Shown: positions 1 to 6,471, numbered from the stretch's first letter. The stretch: 9,290 bases of DNA from an uncultured bacterium (GCA_902772945.1 CACYCU010000077.1:1-9290), one strand, 5' to 3'. Made by a program: numbers and translations. The notes: generated from the letters alone by a model not told the origin.

Positions 1-854
1 GTGATGAAAAGAAAAAATTAAAAGATAAAACTCTTGAAATGATTCTTGATCCTGCTATGTCAAAATTGTTAGGTCATATAAAATTTTTGGTTGCATTAAG
101 CGGCAATCCGACATTGTTCGGTGGAGATGAATATGGTGCTTCAGGATTTGAATCAACAACAAAAAATATATTTCTTCAAAATAGAAATATTGTTCATGAA
201 GAATGGGCTGATGAAAGAAGTCCTGAGTATAAAAAATTTGTAAAAGTATTTAATGAATATGTAAATCATCAGTTTGGTTTGAGAAAGAGAGAGGAACTTC
301 AAGCTTTGAATGACGGTACACCTTATATGCTTGATGTTCACGGTGCAATGGCAAGTGTACCTGTTTATAAGAACAATTTTAAAAATGAAATAGAAAGATA
401 TGAAAATGTAAATACAAGACTTTCTGCACTGTTAAGACAGAGTACAAACGGTGCAATGACAGTTTCGCTGTTTAATACAGCAGGAATAACTCACAAATTT
501 GATGAATATTACAGACCTGCAGAAATTACTTTAAATGAAATCGGACTTGGAAGCGGCAGAGGTGACAAATTAAATGTTATTAACGGGTTAAAAGACGGGA
601 TTAAATTTTATGATGCATCTGAACTTGAAAAACCAAAAAATGAGAGAACTGAATATGTTGTAGAAAACAACAAAATCAGACGACAGGACGGTCAACCGAT
701 AAGATTTAAGGATTCTACAATGATACTTTATCATCCGGTAAGCTTTACGGGTAAAAAAGTTCTTTACAACCCTCAATACTATTTTGTTTCAAATCCATAC
801 AAGCAATCAAAATCTGTTAATGTTGGTCAAAATTTACAAATTTTATCAAAATAG
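1..854 (+). CDS. GH13 alpha-amylase-family protein, C-terminal part (5' end off window)
   Basis: The reading frame is open from base 3 with no stop until TAG at 852-854, so the visible 283 residues are the C-terminal part of a longer protein that starts upstream. Near the visible N-terminus lies SGNPTLFGGDEYG, which matches the conserved GH13 segment usually seen as GxPxxxxGDExG near the end of the (beta/alpha)8 barrel. GH13 enzymes hydrolyse or transfer alpha-glucosidic bonds in starch or glycogen. The catalytic Asp/Glu/Asp regions would lie upstream and cannot be checked. After the barrel end come about 230 residues without a clear motif, probably a beta-rich C-terminal domain. No signal peptide can be judged. 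The gene converges on ychF with a single base between stop codons and no intrinsic terminator. Amylase, branching enzyme and trehalose-type activities cannot be separated from this fragment. Confidence 0.72.
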   Translation, partial: DEKKKLKDKTLEMILDPAMSKLLGHIKFLVALSGNPTLFGGDEYGASGFESTTKNIFLQNRNIVHEEWADERSPEYKKFVKVFNEYVNHQFGLRKREELQALNDGTPYMLDVHGAMASVPVYKNNFKNEIERYENVNTRLSALLRQSTNGAMTVSLFNTAGITHKFDEYYRPAEITLNEIGLGSGRGDKLNVINGLKDGIKFYDASELEKPKNERTEYVVENNKIRRQDGQPIRFKDSTMILYHPVSFTGKKVLYNPQYYFVSNPYKQSKSVNVGQNLQILSK

Positions 855-855
855 A

Positions 856-1953
856 TTAGACAGAAAATCTAAAATGAACCAGATCTCCGTCTTGGACTAC
901 ATAATCTTTGCCTTCCAATCGGGTTACGCCTTTTTCTTTGCAGGCATTATATGAACCGTATTTTACAAAATCTTCGTAAGGTGTAATTTCAGCCCTAATA
1001 AAGCCTTTTTCAAAGTCTGTGTGTATTACTCCGGCTGCTTGAGGTGCTTTTGCTCCGTTTACTACAGTCCAGGCATGTACCTCTTTTTCACCTGCAGTGA
1101 TAAATGTTAAAAGGTTTAAAAGCTTGTAGACTGATTTTATCATTCTGTCTATTCCGCTATCTTCAATTCCCAAATCGGCTAAATATTCTTTAGCTTCTTC
1201 CGGTCCTAATTCTGCAAGTTCTTCTTCTATTTTTGCGGAAATAAGAACAACTTCAGCATTGTGTTTTGAAGCATAATCTTTTACTTGTTTTGTATATTCA
1301 TTTCCTTCTTTCAAATCGTATTCAGAAACGTTTGCCGCATAGATAACAGGTTTTGTTGACATTAGGTTAAGACCTTTGGCTACTGCAATTTCATCGTCGA
1401 CAAAGTGGTCATTTATATTTATAAATGTTGCTTCTTCTAATAATTTTTGCATTTTTTCAAGAACAGATAGGGTTAAAACTGCTGTTTTGTCTCCTGATTT
1501 TGCGACTTTAGAAACTTTTGCAATCTGTTTTTCAACAGAAGCCATATCCGCAAGTGCAAGTTCTGTGTTTATAACTTCAATGTCGTCAAGCGGGTTAACT
1601 TTGCCTGCAACGTGAATAGTATTTGGATCATCAAAACATCTTACAACTTGGATTATTGCATCGACTTCTCTTATATTATGCAAAAATTGATTTCCTAAAC
1701 CTTCACCTTTGCTGGCACCTTTTACAAGACCTGCGATATCAACAAACTCGATTGCTGTCGGAATTATTACATCTGTTTTGCATAATTTGGCAAGTATTTC
1801 CAGTCTTTCATCAGGTACGTTTACAACACCAATATTTGGTTCTATTGTACAAAACGGGTAATTAGCGCTTTGTGCATTTTTTTTGCTGGTTAATGCATTA
1901 AATAAAGTTGATTTTCCTACGTTTGGAAGTCCTACTATTCCTGTTCTTAACAT
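856..1953 (-). CDS. ychF: Ribosome-associated ATPase YchF (Obg-like ATPase, OLA1 family)
   Basis: This is a complete 365-residue protein, the usual length for YchF. The P-loop GLPNVGKST is at residues 8-16, the G3 motif DIAG at 73-76, and the G4 position reads NVSE (about 208-211) instead of NKxD. That substitution is the family hallmark and goes with a preference for ATP over GTP. A helical insertion (about 125-205) follows the first half of the G domain, and the C-terminal TGS domain runs from about 280 to 363. YchF is a cytoplasmic ribosome-binding ATPase linked to translation and stress responses; its exact role is unsettled. The ATG at 1953 is preceded by AGAGGA with 7 bases spacing. It lies 40 bases downstream of aroF on the same strand and is probably cotranscribed with it. 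Identity is very secure. Confidence 0.97.
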   Translation of the reverse strand: MLRTGIVGLPNVGKSTLFNALTSKKNAQSANYPFCTIEPNIGVVNVPDERLEILAKLCKTDVIIPTAIEFVDIAGLVKGASKGEGLGNQFLHNIREVDAIIQVVRCFDDPNTIHVAGKVNPLDDIEVINTELALADMASVEKQIAKVSKVAKSGDKTAVLTLSVLEKMQKLLEEATFININDHFVDDEIAVAKGLNLMSTKPVIYAANVSEYDLKEGNEYTKQVKDYASKHNAEVVLISAKIEEELAELGPEEAKEYLADLGIEDSGIDRMIKSVYKLLNLLTFITAGEKEVHAWTVVNGAKAPQAAGVIHTDFEKGFIRAEITPYEDFVKYGSYNACKEKGVTRLEGKDYVVQDGDLVHFRFSV

Positions 1954-1960
1954 TTATATT

Positions 1961-1966
1961 TCCTCT
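1961..1966 (-). promoter_or_regulatory. Ribosome binding site of ychF
   Basis: AGAGGA on the minus strand lies 7 bases before the ATG at 1953. It supports this start and independent translation of ychF within the aroF-ychF transcript. Confidence 0.7.
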
Positions 1967-1970
1967 TCTG

Positions 1971-1986
1971 TGGGCAAAGATGCCCA
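1971..1986 (-). other. Small hairpin between aroF and ychF
   Basis: The minus strand reads TGGGCA-TCTT-TGCCCA, a perfect 6-bp stem with a 4-base loop, starting 7 bases after the aroF stop codon. The T-run (TTTTT) precedes the stem on the coding strand, and no T-run follows it. It is therefore not a standard intrinsic terminator for this operon. It could protect the aroF 3' end or mark an RNA processing point, which is inference only. Confidence 0.4.
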
Positions 1987-1993
1987 AAAATTT

Positions 1994-3043
1994 TTACTTA
2001 ACTACGTTTGCAGATAGCTGGCTTTTTTCATAATGAAGCTTATCTGTTAGTTGATTCAGTCTTCCCATAACTTCTTTAAACATTGGTATAGGCAGGCTCT
2101 GTTTCCCGTCTGACAGAGCTTTTTCTGGGTTGTGATGAACTTCAATCATTATACCGTCAGCTCCTACAACAATTCCTGCTTTTGCCAACGGCTCAATAAG
2201 ATACCTTTGACCTGTACCGTGGCTTGGATCAATTATTATAGGCAGATGTGAAATCTTTTTGATTACGGGTATTGCAGCAATATCCATTACATTGCGTGTG
2301 AAAGCGCTGTCAAAACTTCTTATACCCCTTTCGCAAAGGATTACATTTGGGTTTCCGTTATATAATATATGTTCCGCAGCCAGTAAAAATTCTCTGATTG
2401 TACTAGCCAAACCTCTTTTCAATATAACCGGTTTGTTGCATTTACCTACGGCATGCAATAATTTGAAATTTTGAACATTTCTGGCACCGACTTGTAATAC
2501 ATCTATATAATCGCACATCATATCAAGATCTGATGCATCCATTACTTCCGAAACCGTTAATAATCCGGTTTCATCAGCTGCTTGTCTAATGTATTTAAGA
2601 GCTTTTTCACCGTATCCTTGGAAATCATACGGTGAAGTTCTGGGTTTGAATGCTCCGCCTCTCAAAAATTGGCAGCCCATTTCTTTTGCGGCTTTTGCAA
2701 CTTCCAACAACCCATCATATTCTTCAATAGAGCAAGGTCCGACAATAGAAACAGGCTTATTTCCTCCGCCGATTTTCACTCCGTTTGAAAATTCTATTAT
2801 TGTATCTTCCGGTTTTCTGTCTCTGGAAGCCAGTCTAAAGGGCTCTCTTATTATTTTAACTTCTTTGACACCATCCAATGCTGCTAATCTGTCAGGTGTA
2901 ACTGTGGTTTTGTCGCCAATAGCATCAATTACTGTATATATTTCCCCTTTTTTGTATCTGATGTCAAAGCCGGCATTTTTCAAAAAATCTATGACTTTTT
3001 GTGCCTGAGCTTCTGTAGCGTGGGGCTCCATAATTATTATCAT
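1994..3043 (-). CDS. aroF: 3-deoxy-D-arabino-heptulosonate 7-phosphate (DAHP) synthase, type I-beta
   Basis: The enzyme condenses phosphoenolpyruvate with erythrose 4-phosphate, the first step of the shikimate pathway. The product is 349 residues, as expected for the form with an N-terminal ferredoxin-like regulatory domain (about residues 1-70, beginning MIIIMEPHATEAQ), which in relatives mediates feedback inhibition by aromatic amino acids. The barrel shows VGPCSIEE (about 101-108, with the metal-binding Cys), KPRTSPYDFQG (133-143), DPSHGTG (272-278) and EVHHNPEKALSDG (301-313), all family signatures carrying metal and phosphate ligands. The start at 3043 is chosen because AAGGAG lies 6 bases upstream. 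An ATG 30 bases further up would add ten residues absent from relatives and sits upstream of this site. It is the first gene of an aroF-ychF unit. Confidence 0.96.
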   Translation of the reverse strand: MIIIMEPHATEAQAQKVIDFLKNAGFDIRYKKGEIYTVIDAIGDKTTVTPDRLAALDGVKEVKIIREPFRLASRDRKPEDTIIEFSNGVKIGGGNKPVSIVGPCSIEEYDGLLEVAKAAKEMGCQFLRGGAFKPRTSPYDFQGYGEKALKYIRQAADETGLLTVSEVMDASDLDMMCDYIDVLQVGARNVQNFKLLHAVGKCNKPVILKRGLASTIREFLLAAEHILYNGNPNVILCERGIRSFDSAFTRNVMDIAAIPVIKKISHLPIIIDPSHGTGQRYLIEPLAKAGIVVGADGIMIEVHHNPEKALSDGKQSLPIPMFKEVMGRLNQLTDKLHYEKSQLSANVVK

Positions 3044-3049
3044 AATTTT

Positions 3050-3055
3050 CTCCTT
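3050..3055 (-). promoter_or_regulatory. Shine-Dalgarno site fixing the aroF start
   Basis: AAGGAG on the minus strand is 6 bases before the ATG at 3043. It would lie inside the coding region if the upstream ATG at 3073 were used, so it decides in favour of the 349-residue protein. Confidence 0.85.
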
Positions 3056-3063
3056 GTAGATTA

Positions 3064-3094
3064 ATTGTAACATGAAAATTTATTATGTTAGAAT
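3064..3094. promoter_or_regulatory. Back-to-back extended -10 promoters for aroF and the acetyltransferase
   Basis: On the minus strand TGTTACAAT (3072 to 3064) is an extended -10 (TGn + TACAAT) for aroF. On the plus strand TGTTAGAAT (3086-3094) is an extended -10 for the acetyltransferase, with a TTGTAA -35-like element at 3065-3070 and an 18-base spacer. That -35 overlaps the other promoter's -10, so the two should exclude each other. The two elements make a 10-bp inverted repeat with one mismatch and an 11-base centre. Predicted start sites near 3057 and 3101 leave 5' leaders of only about 12-15 bases, each beginning just before AAGGAG. These are predictions from consensus matching. Confidence 0.6.
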
Positions 3095-3112
3095 TATTTA
3101 AAAGGAGTTTTT

Positions 3113-3664
3113 ATGTCAGAAAAAGAAAAAATGTTAAAGGGCGAAATGTATAATGCTGAAGATGCGGAACTGTTTTATGAAAGAATTAAGTGTAAAAATC
3201 TTTGCCATAAATATAATTCATTAAATCCCGACAAAATTGCAGAAAGAACTGATATAATAAAAAAAATTTTCGCAAAAACCGGTCATAAAATTTTTATAGA
3301 GCCGAATTTTTTCTGCGATTACGGTTACAATATTGAAATAGGTGAAAACTTTTATTCTAATCACAATTGTGTAATATTAGATCCGGCAAAAGTAACTTTT
3401 GGAGATAATGTATTTATCGGGCCTAATTGCGGATTTTATACTGCAGGCCATCCTCTGGATAGTGAAAATAGAAATTCGGGTCTTGAATTTGCAAAACCTA
3501 TAACTGTCGGAAATAATGTATGGATTGGCGGAAATGTTTGCGTAATGCCGGATGTAATAATTGGCGATAATGTAGTTATTGGTGCAGGTAGTGTTGTCAC
3601 AAAAAATATTCCGTCAAATTCCGTTGCTGTTGGAAATCCTTGCAAAGTAATAAAGGAAATATAA
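3113..3664 (+). CDS. Maltose/galactoside O-acetyltransferase-family protein (left-handed beta-helix)
   Basis: The 183-residue protein matches the length of the Maa/LacA/NodL acetyltransferases, which move an acetyl group from acetyl-CoA to a sugar hydroxyl in the cytoplasm. An N-terminal helical cap (about 1-55, starting SEKEKMLKGEMYNAEDAEL) is followed by hexapeptide repeats (about 60-178), such as IEIGEN, VTFGDN, ITVGNN and VIIGDN. These build the left-handed beta-helix of a trimer. The expected catalytic His is H113 in TAGHPLD, and the Asn-rich stretch YSNHNCVILD (81-90) matches the substrate-binding segment. The C-terminal GNPCKVIKEI is typical (GxPAKVI). AAGGAG lies 5 bases before the ATG. 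The natural acceptor sugar cannot be told from sequence. It ends one base from the convergent AbrB-like gene. Confidence 0.92.
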   Translation: MSEKEKMLKGEMYNAEDAELFYERIKCKNLCHKYNSLNPDKIAERTDIIKKIFAKTGHKIFIEPNFFCDYGYNIEIGENFYSNHNCVILDPAKVTFGDNVFIGPNCGFYTAGHPLDSENRNSGLEFAKPITVGNNVWIGGNVCVMPDVIIGDNVVIGAGSVVTKNIPSNSVAVGNPCKVIKEI

Positions 3665-3665
3665 A

Positions 3666-3812
3666 CTATTTTTCTTTTTTCATAATGAGAGTGTTTTTAT
3701 CAAACTCTATCTCAACTTGATCTTTTTCAGGATCAATATCCATTATTTCAAGCATTGTTTTTGTAAATAACATTGCCCAGCTGTTTCCTGTTTTTGTAAA
3801 TTTTCTCTTCAT
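3666..3812 (-). CDS. Short AbrB/MazE-like (SpoVT-AbrB fold) DNA-binding protein, orphan antitoxin-like
   Basis: The proposed 48-residue protein reads MKRKFTKTGNSWAMLFTK then EIMDIDPEKDQVEIEFD. This follows the swapped-hairpin AbrB/MazE pattern: basic beta-strand, TGNSWA turn, short helix, then an acidic strand of the 'DxVEIE' type. Family members bind DNA as dimers and often repress their own promoter; many are antitoxins. It is short compared with MazE (about 80 residues) and lacks the C-terminal toxin-binding tail. The usual IPK of the helix start reads FTK here. The ATG at 3812 is preferred over an upstream ATG at 3857 because the fold begins there, AAGAG lies 7 bases upstream, and the longer start falls inside the palindromes. 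No toxin gene follows on its strand. Antitoxin function is not shown. Confidence 0.68.
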   Translation of the reverse strand: MKRKFTKTGNSWAMLFTKTMLEIMDIDPEKDQVEIEFDKNTLIMKKEK

Positions 3813-3839
3813 ATTAATTCTCTTTGTTATAACAATTAC

Positions 3840-3868
3840 TTTACATTGTTTATACAATGTTGTATACT
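3840..3868 (+). promoter_or_regulatory. Promoter of the 67-residue gene
   Basis: TTTACA at 3840-3845 and TATACT at 3863-3868, each 5 of 6 to the sigma-70 consensus, are separated by the ideal 17 bases. Transcription should start near 3875, leaving about 32 bases of leader. A minus-strand -10-like TATAAA (3854 to 3849), possibly for the AbrB-like gene, lies between the two boxes but has no good -35. Confidence 0.6.
3843..3866. promoter_or_regulatory. Overlapping palindromic operator candidate
   Basis: Two perfect palindromes overlap between the -35 and -10 boxes. ACATTGT-TTAT-ACAATGT (3843-3860) has 7-bp arms, and TATACAA-TG-TTGTATA (3851-3866) has 7-bp arms with a 2-base centre. They share the ACAA half-site, so three half-sites of the form ACAAT/ATTGT or TTGTAT are arrayed. 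Position inside the promoter suggests repressor binding. The adjacent AbrB-like protein is the natural candidate by analogy with autoregulated AbrB/MazE modules, but a separate regulator is possible. Confidence 0.5.
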
Positions 3869-3906
3869 AGACGATGTAATAACAAAATAATTACGAGGTA
3901 ATACTT

Positions 3907-4110
3907 ATGGAAGAAACAAAAAATTTGGCAGAATTATGTAGAGATATCTCAAATGAGCTGGTTGAAGCCCTTAATGTTGTTAATATTCTCTATGAAATAT
4001 CAGACGGTGACAGCAAACAAGAAATCTTATTAAAAATTATTAATAAAAATATAAGATTATCTTTTGAAAATATTGAAAAATGCAGAAGTATGATTGCTAT
4101 CGTTGAATAA
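3907..4110 (+). CDS. Small helical protein of unknown function (67 residues)
   Basis: I do not recognise a family. The 67-residue product has no signal peptide or membrane segment, and its amphipathic pattern suggests two or three helices (about 4-33, 37-50, 51-66) separated by SDGDSKQ. It has two cysteines (C11 and C59) and a net acidic N-terminal half. The ATG has GAGG 8 bases upstream and a well-formed sigma-70 promoter, and the gene ends exactly at a strong terminator. All of this supports a real monocistronic gene. It is divergent from the AbrB-like gene and shares the operator-like palindromes, so the two may be co-regulated. No toxin motif is visible, and a toxin role would be speculation. 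Confidence 0.75.
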   Translation: MEETKNLAELCRDISNELVEALNVVNILYEISDGDSKQEILLKIINKNIRLSFENIEKCRSMIAIVE

Positions 4111-4140
4111 AAAAGCCCCTTTAAGGGGCATTCTTTTTTC
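4111..4140. terminator. Bidirectional intrinsic terminator
   Basis: GCCCC-TTTAA-GGGGC at 4115-4129 is a perfect GC stem with a 5-base loop. On the plus strand it is followed by ATTCTTTTTT (stopping the 67-residue gene) and on the minus strand by TTTTTT (stopping the transporter operon). The TAA stop of the transporter (4121-4123) lies inside the loop, so the stem overlaps the end of that coding region. Confidence 0.93.
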
Positions 4141-5524
4141 GAGCTTTTTCATATATCATCAAAATCGTACATATTACAACGCAAATCATTGTTGAAATCA
4201 TCCAAAATGCTATTGCGCCGTTCCATCCGAATTTGTCAACAACAAAACCTGTTCCGCCTGATGATAGTGCTGCGCCTACATATCCAAAAACTCCGGTAAA
4301 TCCTATTGATGCTGATGCAACTTTTTTGGAGCTTGATTCAACTGCGCAAAGTCCGCCGATTAGCATTTGCGGTCCTGATGTAAACATACCTATCATTGCA
4401 GCGTATATGTAATCAAGATAACCTCTTTCCACAGGGTTTGCTGCAAAAGCCAACAAACTCAAGATTAAACAGATTAAAAATACTATATTGATTGGTGTTC
4501 TGTTGCCTTTGTATATTTTATCGGAAATTACACCTGCAAATATAGCTCCGAATGCTCCGACAAGTGCCAATGAACTTAATTTTGAACTTGCAACGGTTAA
4601 TGTATTTCCTTTAACTTCAACCAAATATTTTACAAGCCAATCTTCAGTACCAAATCTGATAATATATACAAATATGTATGCTATTGCCAGCATCCATATA
4701 ACAGGGTTGCACAAAATATGTTTTTTGAAAATTTCAAAATATGATCTTTCATCTTTTTCTTCACTAGGTTCAACTTTTTGACAAGTCGGTTCTTCTCTGA
4801 ATTTTTCTACATCAGGAAGACCTAGTGTTTGGGGTTTATCTCTCAAACGATCAAATAACCAGATACCTGTAATTATACAAATGACCGCAGGTACATAAAA
4901 AGCTGCTCTCCAGCCGAATTTATCGATAACAATACCGGAAATCATAACGGCAGAAAATACACCTATTTGGTGAGAAGTTGACCAGAGTGACCATTTTGTG
5001 CCGCGTTCTGAGTTAGAAAACCAGTATGATAAGCTTTTTGCAACAGGCGGGAAACCGCAGGATTGGAACCAACCGTTTGCGCCCCAGAAAAATGCCATTA
5101 TCCATAATAAAACCGCAGCTGATGGTAAGCCGAAGAATGTTACATGGCCCGGGGTTATTATGGATGAACTGATTACAAAACATATATTACATATTGCTGA
5201 TAAAATTAATGCAGTTGGCAAGAATGTTCTTACGTTAGCTTTATCCGCTAATACGCCGTTGATAAATTTTCCGATTCCATATGTAACGTACAGTGTTGAA
5301 CCAAGTATACCTAATTCGGTATTTGAAAGATGCAAATCTGCACCCATTGCCGGTAATGCTACTGCTATATTTTTACGGCAAATATGGAATACTACATAGG
5401 CAATAAAACTTGAGTAGAAAATTCTCCATCTGAAATGTGAATATGTTTTTTTTACTTCCTCTTCGCTCATTGTAACCGGTTTGGCCGGCGGTTCTTTAAA
5501 AAATTGTATAATTTTTTTAAACAT
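4121..5524 (-). CDS. OPA-family MFS antiporter (sugar-phosphate/glycerol-3-phosphate : phosphate; GlpT/UhpT/UhpC-like)
   Basis: The 467-residue inner-membrane protein has about 12 hydrophobic segments in two six-helix halves joined by a charged loop (about 228-270). It follows the organophosphate:phosphate antiporter family closely. CRKNIAVALP (49-58) carries R50, matching the phosphate-binding Arg of GlpT (R45), and VYIIRFGTEDW (286-296) carries R290, matching GlpT R269. H185 in STSHQIG matches the GlpT binding-site His. KPQTLGLP, GPQMLIGG and GFTGVFGY are further family signatures. Members import glycerol 3-phosphate or hexose phosphates in exchange for phosphate. UhpC relatives can act as sensors, but no two-component partner is adjacent, so transport is more likely. 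Its start is 2 bases after the exonuclease stop, with CAGGGA inside the end of that gene, suggesting translational coupling. The exact substrate cannot be assigned. Confidence 0.92.
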   Translation of the reverse strand: MFKKIIQFFKEPPAKPVTMSEEEVKKTYSHFRWRIFYSSFIAYVVFHICRKNIAVALPAMGADLHLSNTELGILGSTLYVTYGIGKFINGVLADKANVRTFLPTALILSAICNICFVISSSIITPGHVTFFGLPSAAVLLWIMAFFWGANGWFQSCGFPPVAKSLSYWFSNSERGTKWSLWSTSHQIGVFSAVMISGIVIDKFGWRAAFYVPAVICIITGIWLFDRLRDKPQTLGLPDVEKFREEPTCQKVEPSEEKDERSYFEIFKKHILCNPVIWMLAIAYIFVYIIRFGTEDWLVKYLVEVKGNTLTVASSKLSSLALVGAFGAIFAGVISDKIYKGNRTPINIVFLICLILSLLAFAANPVERGYLDYIYAAMIGMFTSGPQMLIGGLCAVESSSKKVASASIGFTGVFGYVGAALSSGGTGFVVDKFGWNGAIAFWMISTMICVVICTILMIYEKARKKNAP

Positions 5525-5526
5525 TT

Positions 5527-6444
5527 TTATTTCCCTGCTTTAATTATCTGTATATTTCTTGTTTCTGTAATTTCCTGACGTGCATCTTTGATTATCTCTC
5601 TTTTTTCTTCATCAAGTCTGCATCCGCCAACTAATCTGTCTATAAAACCTGTATTTACTTTTACGGCTTTTTCTAATGCTCCTACTTCTTCCAATACGTC
5701 TTTAATTTGATGTAAATCATATCCGAAAGACTGTTTAGAATTATATACAAGGGTTTCTCCGGATTGAGAAATTATAGGTTCTCCCCCCTGTTCAAAATAA
5801 AGTTTGAAAACAGATTTTAAATCTTGCAATTCAGCTTGCAATGTGGTAACTGTTTGCTGAATTCTTAAAAATCTTTCAAATAAATACTCAATATTATCGA
5901 GTTGTTTAACTTCCCAATCATATTTTTGCAAATATAATTTTTTAAGTTTTGGATACGCTAATGCAAGTCCCATTGTATCAGCCATAGCTCTGTGGTGGTT
6001 TTTTAAATCAACATTAAATTTTTCTGTCAGAGCTTCCAAACCGTGAGAAAACAAATCCGGATATATCTCTTTAAACATTTGTTGGGAGTCAATTCTCGGG
6101 TTGTTAAGTTCTTTTCCGGTTGTTCTTAAACTTGCTTCATTTAAAAATGAATAATCAAAAATACAGTTATGAGCAACAATCGGGTAATCACCTATAAATT
6201 CAAGAATTTTAGGCATAGCTTCCGCTTCTGTCGGGGCATCAGCAACCATTTCCGGTGTAATTCCGTGAATTGCTATACTTGATTTTCTGATATGTTGTTC
6301 CGGATTGATAAGGGTTTGAAATTCATCTTTAATTTTGCCGTTTTCAAGTCTAACAGCGGCAAATTCTACCATCCTCTCCTTTGTATAATCCAATCCGGTT
6401 GTTTCTGTATCCAGAACAATTTCGATTATTTTTTTTCTAGCCAT
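5527..6444 (-). CDS. DnaQ-like DEDDh 3'-5' exonuclease with C-terminal coiled-coil extension
   Basis: The 305-residue protein begins with a DEDDh exonuclease domain (about 5-170). Exo I is DTETTG (12-17, with D12 and E14), Exo II is AHNCIFDYSFL (91-101, with D97) and Exo III is HRAMADT (151-157, with H151 and D156). All catalytic residues are present, so it should remove nucleotides from 3' ends with two metal ions. The domain resembles the proofreading epsilon subunit and the PolC exonuclease domain, but it stands alone without a polymerase. Residues about 185-217 form a likely coiled coil, and about 90 further residues have no recognised motif. No clear beta-clamp motif was found. It heads a two-gene operon with the transporter. 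Proofreading, repair and RNA roles all remain possible. Confidence 0.9.
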   Translation of the reverse strand: MARKKIIEIVLDTETTGLDYTKERMVEFAAVRLENGKIKDEFQTLINPEQHIRKSSIAIHGITPEMVADAPTEAEAMPKILEFIGDYPIVAHNCIFDYSFLNEASLRTTGKELNNPRIDSQQMFKEIYPDLFSHGLEALTEKFNVDLKNHHRAMADTMGLALAYPKLKKLYLQKYDWEVKQLDNIEYLFERFLRIQQTVTTLQAELQDLKSVFKLYFEQGGEPIISQSGETLVYNSKQSFGYDLHQIKDVLEEVGALEKAVKVNTGFIDRLVGGCRLDEEKREIIKDARQEITETRNIQIIKAGK

Positions 6445-6454
6445 TTTTTCATCC

Positions 6455-6468
6455 TATAGAATTCTATA
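6455..6468. promoter_or_regulatory. 14-bp perfect palindrome in the exonuclease leader
   Basis: TATAGAATTCTATA is a perfect palindrome without a spacer, lying at the predicted transcription start of the exonuclease operon and just before its weak AGGA ribosome site (6455 to 6452). It could be a repressor site or a small leader hairpin. AT-rich sequence makes chance palindromes common, so the functional call is tentative. Confidence 0.35.
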
Positions 6469-6471
6469 TAG

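Noticed and set aside
845..905. Possible terminator hairpins between the amylase-family gene and ychF
   Set aside because: Only 5-bp AT-rich or bulged stems (TTAGA/TCTAA and CCAGA/TCTTGG) are present, without a T-run.
1376..1865. Plus-strand frames antisense to ychF
   Set aside because: They overlap the conserved YchF coding sequence completely and show no protein-like composition.
2589..3008. Plus-strand 139-codon frame inside aroF
   Set aside because: It lies fully within the strongly conserved DAHP synthase gene on the other strand.
3044..3073. Upstream ATG at 3073 giving a 359-residue aroF product
   Set aside because: The extra ten residues are not part of the family, and AAGGAG at 3055-3050 sits correctly for the ATG at 3043; the longer start would also lie upstream of the predicted transcription start.
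3826..3834. TGTTATAAC on the minus strand as the -10 of the AbrB-like gene
   Set aside because: It matches an extended -10, but transcription would start near 3819, after the AAGAG ribosome site, leaving almost no leader.
3813..3857. Upstream ATG at 3857 for the AbrB-like gene
   Set aside because: The AbrB-like fold begins at the ATG at 3812, and the upstream start lies inside the palindromes and promoter.
4998..5399. Plus-strand 133-codon frame inside the transporter gene
   Set aside because: It is antisense to conserved transporter helices and has no ribosome site.
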